Assembly: GCA_004557195.1 (NCBI GenBank) | Contig: SFER01000092.1 | Location: 1-8,545, forward strand | Length of the DNA stretch: 8,545 nt | From: Bacteroidales bacterium | GTDB taxonomy: Bacteria; Bacteroidota; Bacteroidia; Bacteroidales; Muribaculaceae | Direction: 5' to 3' | Notes under the pieces: model-generated | The model's input: only the letters and a program-made list of their open reading frames with translations | Database searches by the model: none | Told to the model about the DNA's origin: nothing | Shown here: piece after piece, positions 1-5,528 of the stretch | How the letters are laid out: the number at the start of each line of letters is the position of its first letter | Position numbering within the stretch: position 1 is the first letter of the stretch | Position numbers and translations under genes: made by a program

Positions 1-477
1 TGCTACATCTACCAATCTGATGCTGACAGCGGCTTCGACTGTTTGTGTTTTGGATGTAGTAAATACTTGTGATTGGCTTGTGTTCTTTCTGCCAAACTCT
101 GTTATCGACCCGATAATCATATAGTCGGCGCCAATTGCTTGTTGTGCCGATTGCCCGTTGCGATTAGCTTCCTCAAGCAGTTGCTGGAGGTCGTTTCTTT
201 CCAGAAGTATGAATTTGCCCGAGGCTCCCAGTTTTGCCGATAAAATGTCGAGGGCTTGTTTGCCCATCGGGTCATTGTCTTTGTCGTAGAACAAGCCTTT
301 ACCATATTCCGTTTCATTGGAAAAACGTCCTATGGCAACTTTGCGCTTGATTACTTTCTTACTATTGTCATTGACAGTCTCTACTGTAGGCTCTTCTACA
401 ATCACTTTTTTCTGTGCGTTGACAAAATCGGGTATTGTCAAAACGATGAGCAAAATAGAAAATAAAATCTTTTTCAT
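1..477 (-). CDS. CsgG/HfaB-family secreted protein (5' part; C-terminus beyond left edge)
   Basis: The minus-strand frame opens at ATG 477-475 and stays open to base 1, giving 159 residues with no stop. Residues 1-21 are a signal peptide: M-K-K, then hydrophobic I-L-F-S-I-L-L-I-V-L, with probable cleavage at V-N-A/Q. No lipobox cysteine is visible, unlike E. coli CsgG, which is a lipoprotein. Family features follow in order: R-K-V-A-I-G-R-F-S-N-E-T (45-56), F-I-L-L-E-R-N-D-L-Q-Q-L-L-E-E-A (89-104), I-G-A-D-Y-M-I-I-G-S-I-T-E-F-G (115-129) and V-S-I-R-L-V-D-V at the edge. This order matches the CsgG fold, known for curli secretion pores and holdfast anchoring. In Bacteroidetes the exact role of such homologues is mostly undefined, so a curli function should not be assumed. 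A perfect TAnnTTTG element lies about 25 bases upstream and supports this start. Family assignment is strong; cellular role is open. Confidence 0.87.
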   Translation of the reverse strand, partial: MKKILFSILLIVLTIPDFVNAQKKVIVEEPTVETVNDNSKKVIKRKVAIGRFSNETEYGKGLFYDKDNDPMGKQALDILSAKLGASGKFILLERNDLQQLLEEANRNGQSAQQAIGADYMIIGSITEFGRKNTSQSQVFTTSKTQTVEAAVSIRLVDVA

Positions 478-501
478 AATAGGTGGTTTTGTCGTTTTTT
501 G

Positions 502-509
502 CAAAGTTA
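502..509 (-). promoter_or_regulatory. Bacteroidetes -7 promoter element for the CsgG-like gene
   Basis: On the minus strand these bases read TAACTTTG, a perfect match to the Bacteroidetes -7 consensus TAnnTTTG, within the longer core TATAACTTTGC (511-501). The box ends 24 bases before the ATG at 477, giving a short leader of roughly 15-20 bases. I see no good TTTG -33 box at the usual 19-21 base spacing, where the sequence reads about TCAACC. The promoter may therefore be weak or activator-dependent. Confidence 0.6.
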
Positions 510-540
510 TATTAAGGGAATTTTAGTTGGTTGAATTGTG

Positions 541-568
541 AGTTAAAAATTGTTAATGGATTTTAACT
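541..568. repeat. Perfect 8-bp inverted repeat between divergent promoters (candidate operator)
   Basis: AGTTAAAA at 541-548 is the exact reverse complement of TTTTAACT at 561-568, with a 12-base spacer. It lies between the two facing -7 boxes, about 32 bases from the minus-strand box and 63 from the plus-strand box. Arms of this length and spacing suit a dimeric regulator or a small hairpin. The region is AT-rich, so a chance match is quite possible and no regulator gene is present in the window. Confidence 0.3.
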
Positions 569-606
569 ATTTGATGATGCTTGGCGTGTGAAAATTGGGG
601 CTATTA

Positions 607-638
607 TTTTCTACTTTCAATTATAAGTTATAACTTTG
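607..638 (+). promoter_or_regulatory. Bacteroidetes-type promoter for the glycosyltransferase gene
   Basis: TAACTTTG at 631-638 matches the -7 consensus TAnnTTTG perfectly. TTTT at 607-610 sits exactly 20 bases upstream and is a three-of-four match to the -33 box TTTG. The expected transcript start, around 643-648, leaves a leader of about 20 bases before the ATG at 665. A 12-bp perfect palindrome AAGTTATAACTT (625-636) overlaps the -7 box. The promoter falls inside the upstream extension of the open frame that begins at 581, which argues against that earlier start. Confidence 0.65.
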
Positions 639-664
639 CCAATAATCAGCGAAAACAACAAGAA

Positions 665-1768
665 ATGCACGTAGTTTGTCTTGCATCTCCCACACCTCCC
701 ACCTATGGTGGGGCGATTGATATGTATTATCGAATCAAGCGTCTGCATGAAAGTGGCGTGCGATTGATATTGCATGTGTTTCTGTATCGAGATGCCACTC
801 CGAGTGCCGAACTCGAGGCTATGGCAGAGAAGGTGTTCTATTATCATCGCGACACTACTTTTGCAAGGCAATTATCGGCTCTTCCATACATCGTTGAAAG
901 CCGGAGAAATGCTTCTTTGCTCGACAATCTGTGTATCGATAAAGAACCGATACTATTTGAAGGCTTGCACACTTGCTATTATCTTTCCTCCCCACGACTC
1001 GAGGGACGCATGAGGATGGTGAGAATGCACAACATTGAGTATCGCTATTATTACATGCTTGCAAAAAATGCGTTGTTGTCGCCCAATGCGTTGTATTATC
1101 TCTTAGAGGGGGCGAAACTCTATTTCTATGAGCGTGTAGTGAGAAATGCTTCGAGAGTGCTCGCTATTACAGAAGCCGACGTCGATGAACTTAAATCGCG
1201 CTATCCCGGCGTGGATGTGCGCCTCTTGCGATGCTTCTTCGACAATAGTTCGCAGCATGAGTATTGTCCCACCAAGCCTTATATCATCTATCATGCCAAT
1301 CTCTCGGTTTCGGAGAATGTGAAGGCTGCAAAATTTATCATCAAGCACGCAAACGAGCTGATTCCCGAAGGCTGGCGTTTGAAAATTGCCGGTTTTTCTC
1401 CAGATAAATCGCTCTACCGATTGAGTGTGGGATTAAAGAGTGTGGATATTATTGCCAATCCATCTGCCGAAGAGATGTCTCGTCTCATAGCAGAGGCGCA
1501 TATCAATCTGCTCATCACATTCCAACAAACCGGAATCAAACTCAAACTTCTCAACACTTTGCAGCAGGCTTCGGGACACTGCGTGGTGAACACCCCAATG
1601 CTATATGGGACCGGATTGAGACATTTATGCCATGTCGCCGACTCGGTGGAGGAATTGAAACAGATAATCGCCCATCTTGCAACCACGCCGCGCAGCAAGG
1701 AGGACTATTCCAATAGGATAAGGAGCCTCGCGGATATGGGATTTAACGATATCAGCGATTTGCTATAA
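665..1768 (+). CDS. GT-B fold, GT4-like glycosyltransferase
   Basis: The product is 367 residues, a normal length for a GT-B fold sugar transferase acting in the cytoplasm or at the inner membrane face. The N-terminal domain begins M-H-V-V-C-L-A-S-P-T and has a glycine loop P-P-T-Y-G-G-A-I-D (11-19), followed by M-H-N-I-E-Y-R-Y-Y (121-129) and A-I-T-E-A-D-V-D-E-L (167-176), all usual in GT4-type enzymes. The C-terminal domain has Y-I-I-Y-H-A-N-L-S (206-214), L-K-I-A-G-F (239-244) and G-I-K-L-K-L-L-N (290-297) followed by G-H-C-V-V-N-T. The classical E-x7-E donor-binding pair is absent: lysines and an asparagine stand in that region. The frame is open from 581, but I chose ATG 665 because the promoter lies at 631-638 and the family normally starts directly with the first beta strand. 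It stands alone, divergent from the CsgG-like gene, so its glycan (lipopolysaccharide, capsule or glycoprotein) and donor sugar cannot be read from context. Confidence 0.88.
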   Translation: MHVVCLASPTPPTYGGAIDMYYRIKRLHESGVRLILHVFLYRDATPSAELEAMAEKVFYYHRDTTFARQLSALPYIVESRRNASLLDNLCIDKEPILFEGLHTCYYLSSPRLEGRMRMVRMHNIEYRYYYMLAKNALLSPNALYYLLEGAKLYFYERVVRNASRVLAITEADVDELKSRYPGVDVRLLRCFFDNSSQHEYCPTKPYIIYHANLSVSENVKAAKFIIKHANELIPEGWRLKIAGFSPDKSLYRLSVGLKSVDIIANPSAEEMSRLIAEAHINLLITFQQTGIKLKLLNTLQQASGHCVVNTPMLYGTGLRHLCHVADSVEELKQIIAHLATTPRSKEDYSNRIRSLADMGFNDISDLL

Positions 1769-1803
1769 AAATGAAGGTCGCCACCATTGCGGGGGCGACC
1801 TTC
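1766..1803 (-). terminator. Intrinsic terminator of the protease-LRR operon, between convergent genes
   Basis: GAAGGTCGCC (1773-1782) pairs perfectly with GGCGACCTTC (1794-1803), a 10-bp GC-rich stem with an 11-base loop. Reading the minus strand, the stem is followed by ATTTTTAT (1772-1765), a typical U-tract, and it begins 21 bases after the LRR gene stop. The T-tract overlaps the stop codon (1766-1768) of the convergent glycosyltransferase gene. In the plus direction the hairpin starts 4 bases after that stop, but the following bases TATCGTC contain no T-run, so termination there would be weaker. Confidence 0.85.
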
Positions 1804-1824
1804 TATCGTCATGTAGATTGGGAG

Positions 1825-4800
1825 TTATTTCACAAGGAGTTTGAACACTTTGTTGCCTACATTGAGCAGATAAACACCTTGAGCGACATTGGTGATTGTT
1901 GTTGTGCCATCGACTGTCGTTGTCTTGCCTACAAGTGCGCCACCGATATTGTGGAGTGTGGCTTTCAATCCGGCATCGCTCTTGATGACGATTGTGTTGC
2001 CAACCACTTTGGCATTGATTTCATCACCTTGAACACCTTCTACACCCGCACCTTCAACACTGATTTTCGGAGTGAAAAGAGTGAGCGATGGGAATAACGG
2101 GTTGGTGAGCATTCCCACAACTTCATCGAATGGCTTGAGGAATGTGGTAACACCGTTTTCAAGAGTGTATTCGGTGTCGATGAGGAGAATTTCACCTTCC
2201 CATTCGCCGTAATCGTTCTTTTCGGGAACACCATAGAACCATGTGAATTCGGTGTTGTTATCGCTTACAACAGCCTCGCTGCTCAAATCAATTTTGCCAT
2301 CGATTTCAGCAACATCGAGTTTTGCCTGGTCTTGATAGTGATAAACCGCGTAGGTCGATTTGGGGTAGGGGAGAGTGGAGAATGTGAAGTAGTTTTGGTT
2401 GATTGCAAGAGCAAGGAGTTTATCCAATTGCGAGACATCGATAGTGCGCAACAAGTTGTGCCCGAGGTCGAGTTGTTGCAATTCTTTTGCGCCATTGAGA
2501 TTGATGGTTTCAAAGAGGTTGTTGCTCATGTAGAGTGCCCAAAGATTTGGATTATCCAAATTGATTTCGCTCAATTGGTTGTATCCAAGGGAAGCGACAT
2601 GGAGATTCTTGTTTTGGCTCAAGTCAATCTTCGAGAGGCTGTTGTGGTTCATGCTCAGCAACACGAGGTTGGGGTATTTAGCAGGTGAGAATTCGGTGAA
2701 TGCATTGTCATCGAGAATCAATTCTCTCACATTTTCGGTAGGGATGGTTATCGATGAGATACCTGCCTCTTTTACTGTGATTGTAGAGGCTTTTTCCAAG
2801 CCTGTGCCGTCAAATGATTCCAGTTTTGCACCTGTCATGCTGAATACGGTAACGTATTCGGTAGGTTCGTAGGTGTAAACGCCCACTTCTGCCCCGGCTT
2901 TTGTGGTGGCAGAGAAAAGAGAATAAGTGGTGCCGAGAAGGTATTGCTCGACGTCATTGTCTCCGACCCAATCAATGTAGATGGCTGTTCCTGCCTTTTC
3001 GGCTGCAAGCGACAAAGTTACGGCATCGCCATCGTTTAATGTTTTGAAAGAAGCGATTTTGTTGGTAGGCATTTCTGCCGCGAGAATTTGAGTGGTTTTA
3101 TACACTTTTTCGCCCGAGAAAGCAGGGAATGCCGTGTGGGTCATCTCGCAATAAATTTTGCCGACTGTGGTGTTGAGGAATCGAGCACGACCATTGTTAT
3201 TTGTGTAGTCAACGCCCTCGGTGAGTGGAGTGCCATCGGCTTTTTTCCATACAAATGTGGTACCTGTGCCATCGATAATGCGGTTAAGGTTTGTGAGATT
3301 TGCACCGGGACCTTTAGTTGCGATTACATAATCGCTTTGAGGCGCATAGATGTAATTTGCCTCGTCGATTGCCCAGCGTTGTGGCAGTGTTTCGAGCGTA
3401 AACTTGTTGTTGGCACAGTTGAAACTCTTGATATTGTTTTCTTCGGGGAGAATAATAGAACTGATGCTATTGCCGGAGATGTTGAGACTCTGCAATGCTG
3501 TGCAGTGGGTGAGGTCGATGCTCTCAAACTTGTTATTGGCAATGTTCAGTGTCTCAATATAGTCGAAATCGGAGAAATCAATACCTGCAAGGCTGTTGTT
3601 GCTAATGTCGAGATTGTGAATTGCAAACGAACTATTAAGGGTGAGGTCGGTGAGGTTGTTCTTGCTCAAATTAATAGTGTGCAACATTGTTTTGGTGTAA
3701 ATCTCGTTGATACCTGCAAGAGTGAGAGAATACAAGTTGTTACCCGAGAGGTTGAGAGTGCGAAGAGTCTTGTTCCACGAAAGGTCGATAGAGTAGATCT
3801 GAGTGTTTACGAGGCTAAGTTCTCTCAAAGAGGACGCTTTTGTAACATCGATGGTGGTGATGTAGATATCCTTCACTGCAAGTGCGGTGATAAGTTCATT
3901 CTCCGGGAGATAGATTGACACGGGACCATATCCCTTCTTTGTAACCTTGATGTTTGGCTCGGAAGGAATGTAGGAAACAGATGTTTTAAACGATTCAAGA
4001 TTGCCGTCGCCAAGGTCGATAAAGAATTCGCGAGGAGAGTCGGTTGTAGCGCCCTCGAGACCAATTGACATCTCAAAATTGCTTCCGCTTGATACTATAG
4101 TGTTGAACGACACCGCTTTCGACGGCTTTCCAAATTCCTTCTCGGTCTTAACCATAAATTTTGTTGTGGAGAGGATTGCATTCGGAAGTGCGCTATTGGC
4201 GTAAGCCACATACACGCTGTCGGTAACAGCCTTTTTGAGTGTAATTACACCGTTTTCGTAGGAGTAATAACTATCATCGAGGAGCGACGGGCTGCTCGGA
4301 TTGTATTCAGAAATCAAGTAAAGCGCCCCATCGGTGGTGGAGCCATCTGTGCGCATTACGCGAGCCGACATGTCGATTTTGTCACCCACTTTGAACGATT
4401 TTGCAACCTCAAACGGGCGTTGTCCATACTCATATTCGCCCCATGTGCCGGGGTCGAGAGGGATTGTATTGAAGTCCATGCAGTTGCCGTTAATCTTCAC
4501 ATTGTAGAGATTGGGGCATTGGCTCACATCAATTGAAGTGAGGTAGTTGTTGCTCGCATAGAGGTTGATGAGTTTGGGACATTTTGTGATGTCGAGAGTG
4601 GTAAGCGCATTGTTTGAGCAGAAAAGATATTGCAAATCAGGGTTGTGTGTGATATCCAATTCTTTAATCTTCACTCCATTGTTGTAAGAGCCCGATTCGT
4701 GGGTGCAATATAATTCGGTGAGATATGGGTTCTTGCTCAAATCCACTTCTTCGATGCCTGTATCGCTGATGTTGAGGATGAGAAGGTTGGGGTTCTTGGT

Positions 4801-5514
4801 GACGTCAATGGTCTTAACTGGAGTAACATCGATAGAGAGACGCATAAGATTAGGGCATCCTGTAGGGTCGACATATTTGAGCGATGTGCAGTGATAACCA
4901 TCGAAAGCAAGCATTTTGGGATAGTCGGAGAGGTTGAATGCCGGGTCGAGATAATCCACGATGCTGATTTCGAGGATTGACAATTCGGGTTTATCCTTGC
5001 CGATAATGAGAGGAGTCTCGGCAGTGAAAGGGTTGTCGTTGAGATAGATAGCCATCAATTTTTTGAAGTTTGTAAGGTCGAGACGCTTCAATTCGTTGTG
5101 GCTCATAGAGAGAACGCTCAAATTGACACATTTATCCATATCAATCCACTCGATGTAGCAACCATCGGCATTGATATAACTGATGTTTTGGGCATCTCCA
5201 TAAATCTTCACGATACCATCTTTAGATACTTTTCCCGAAATAAATGTTCCGGTTATACCTTGAGTGTCTTCATCAAAAACAGCCTGCTCGAGTTCGTATT
5301 CGATTTTACCGTAACCACAATCCACATCGATATAGCCTTCGGCAGTCGTTCCACCGATAACGATAGAAAACTCGTTGGTTTCGCCATACATATCGTAGAG
5401 ATTAGTGCGGAAAGAGATGATGGGTTCATCGGTGTTTTGAGCAAACCCATTGAATGGAATGAGGATAGCGGCTATAGTCGCAAATCCTAATAAAAGAGAT
5501 TTAAACTTGTTCAT
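1825..5514 (-). CDS. Large secreted leucine-rich-repeat surface protein with T9SS-type C-terminal domain
   Basis: The product is 1229 residues. Residues 1-25 form a signal peptide (M-N-K-F-K-S, hydrophobic stretch, F-N-G-F-A/Q). Three copies of one architecture follow, at about 33-450, 467-811 and 818-1152. Each has a beta-rich cap with a D-x-G-x-G-like motif (D-C-G-Y-G 65-69, D-L-G-D-G 500-504, variant D-W-V-G-D 848-852). Next comes a run of roughly 21-residue LRRs of the pattern L-T-x-L-D-I-T-K-C-P-K-L-x-x-L-x-x-S-N-N, then an exit motif around T-L-P or T-I-P, and an Ig-like segment. These resemble the internalin-J-like LRR proteins of Porphyromonas and Prevotella. The tail (about 1163-1229), with N-I-G-G-A-L-V-G and G-V-Y-L-L-N-V-G ending L-L-V-K, resembles a type A sorting domain for T9SS export and surface attachment. 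It starts 14 bases after the protease stop and is last in the operon. Adhesion or ligand binding is the likely role, but the ligand is unknown. Confidence 0.9.
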   Translation of the reverse strand: MNKFKSLLLGFATIAAILIPFNGFAQNTDEPIISFRTNLYDMYGETNEFSIVIGGTTAEGYIDVDCGYGKIEYELEQAVFDEDTQGITGTFISGKVSKDGIVKIYGDAQNISYINADGCYIEWIDMDKCVNLSVLSMSHNELKRLDLTNFKKLMAIYLNDNPFTAETPLIIGKDKPELSILEISIVDYLDPAFNLSDYPKMLAFDGYHCTSLKYVDPTGCPNLMRLSIDVTPVKTIDVTKNPNLLILNISDTGIEEVDLSKNPYLTELYCTHESGSYNNGVKIKELDITHNPDLQYLFCSNNALTTLDITKCPKLINLYASNNYLTSIDVSQCPNLYNVKINGNCMDFNTIPLDPGTWGEYEYGQRPFEVAKSFKVGDKIDMSARVMRTDGSTTDGALYLISEYNPSSPSLLDDSYYSYENGVITLKKAVTDSVYVAYANSALPNAILSTTKFMVKTEKEFGKPSKAVSFNTIVSSGSNFEMSIGLEGATTDSPREFFIDLGDGNLESFKTSVSYIPSEPNIKVTKKGYGPVSIYLPENELITALAVKDIYITTIDVTKASSLRELSLVNTQIYSIDLSWNKTLRTLNLSGNNLYSLTLAGINEIYTKTMLHTINLSKNNLTDLTLNSSFAIHNLDISNNSLAGIDFSDFDYIETLNIANNKFESIDLTHCTALQSLNISGNSISSIILPEENNIKSFNCANNKFTLETLPQRWAIDEANYIYAPQSDYVIATKGPGANLTNLNRIIDGTGTTFVWKKADGTPLTEGVDYTNNNGRARFLNTTVGKIYCEMTHTAFPAFSGEKVYKTTQILAAEMPTNKIASFKTLNDGDAVTLSLAAEKAGTAIYIDWVGDNDVEQYLLGTTYSLFSATTKAGAEVGVYTYEPTEYVTVFSMTGAKLESFDGTGLEKASTITVKEAGISSITIPTENVRELILDDNAFTEFSPAKYPNLVLLSMNHNSLSKIDLSQNKNLHVASLGYNQLSEINLDNPNLWALYMSNNLFETINLNGAKELQQLDLGHNLLRTIDVSQLDKLLALAINQNYFTFSTLPYPKSTYAVYHYQDQAKLDVAEIDGKIDLSSEAVVSDNNTEFTWFYGVPEKNDYGEWEGEILLIDTEYTLENGVTTFLKPFDEVVGMLTNPLFPSLTLFTPKISVEGAGVEGVQGDEINAKVVGNTIVIKSDAGLKATLHNIGGALVGKTTTVDGTTTITNVAQGVYLLNVGNKVFKLLVK
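2059..3063 (-). repeat. LRR module copy 3 (residues about 818-1152)
   Basis: The cap opens with A-S-F-K-T and carries I-D-W-V-G-D (847-852). LRRs (about 928-1044) include I-D-L-S-Q-N-K-N-L and L-Q-Q-L-D-L-G-H-N-L-L. The exit motif is F-T-F-S-T-L-P (1043-1049), then G-K-I-D-L-S-S-E (1073-1080). The Ig-like segment parallels copy 2: F-T-W-F-Y-G (1090-1095), Y-T-L-E-N-G-V-T-T-F-L (1116-1126) and L-T-N-P-L-F-P (1136-1142). Confidence 0.75.
3082..4116 (-). repeat. LRR module copy 2 (residues about 467-811)
   Basis: The cap opens with V-S-F-N-T and carries F-I-D-L-G-D-G (498-504). The LRRs (about 550-705) use units such as L-R-T-L-N-L-S-G-N-N-L and L-Q-S-L-N-I-S-G-N-S-I. The exit motif is F-T-L-E-T-L-P (705-711) followed by Y-I-Y-A-P-Q (721-726). 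The Ig-like segment holds F-V-W-K-K-A-D-G (754-761), V-D-Y-T-N-N-N-G-R-A-R-F-L (768-780) and M-T-H-T-A-F-P (791-797). Confidence 0.75.
4165..5418 (-). repeat. LRR module copy 1 (residues about 33-450)
   Basis: The cap opens with I-S-F-R-T and carries D-V-D-C-G-Y-G. LRRs run from about residue 117 to 346, with clear units such as L-D-I-T-H-N-P-D-L-Q-Y-L-F-C-S-N-N (286-302). The exit motif is F-N-T-I-P-L (348-353), followed by V-G-D-K-I-D-M-S (376-383) and an Ig-like segment ending near T-K-F-M-V-K. It is the longest copy, and its Ig-like part departs furthest from the other two. Confidence 0.7.
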
Positions 5515-5528
5515 AGTCTATATTGTAT

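Noticed and set aside
581..664. Upstream extension of the glycosyltransferase reading frame starting at ATG 581
   Set aside because: The extra 28 residues cover the promoter (607-638), do not look like a signal or a GT-B start, and the family begins naturally with M-H-V-V-C-L-A-S-P at 665.
1771..2097. Plus-strand open frame of 108 codons just after the glycosyltransferase
   Set aside because: It begins inside the terminator hairpin and overlaps the 3' end of the LRR gene in antisense; the product is cysteine-rich with no recognisable domain.
3088..3918. Plus-strand open frame of 276 codons antisense to the LRR gene
   Set aside because: It lies wholly inside the LRR coding region. Its valine-, glutamate- and cysteine-rich translation mirrors repeated Leu/Asn/Asp codons on the other strand, and it has no promoter or family signature.
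1825..5514. CRISPR-like or DNA-level tandem repeats in the LRR gene
   Set aside because: The periodicity is at protein level (about 21 residues) with diverged codons; no near-identical direct repeats with spacers are seen.
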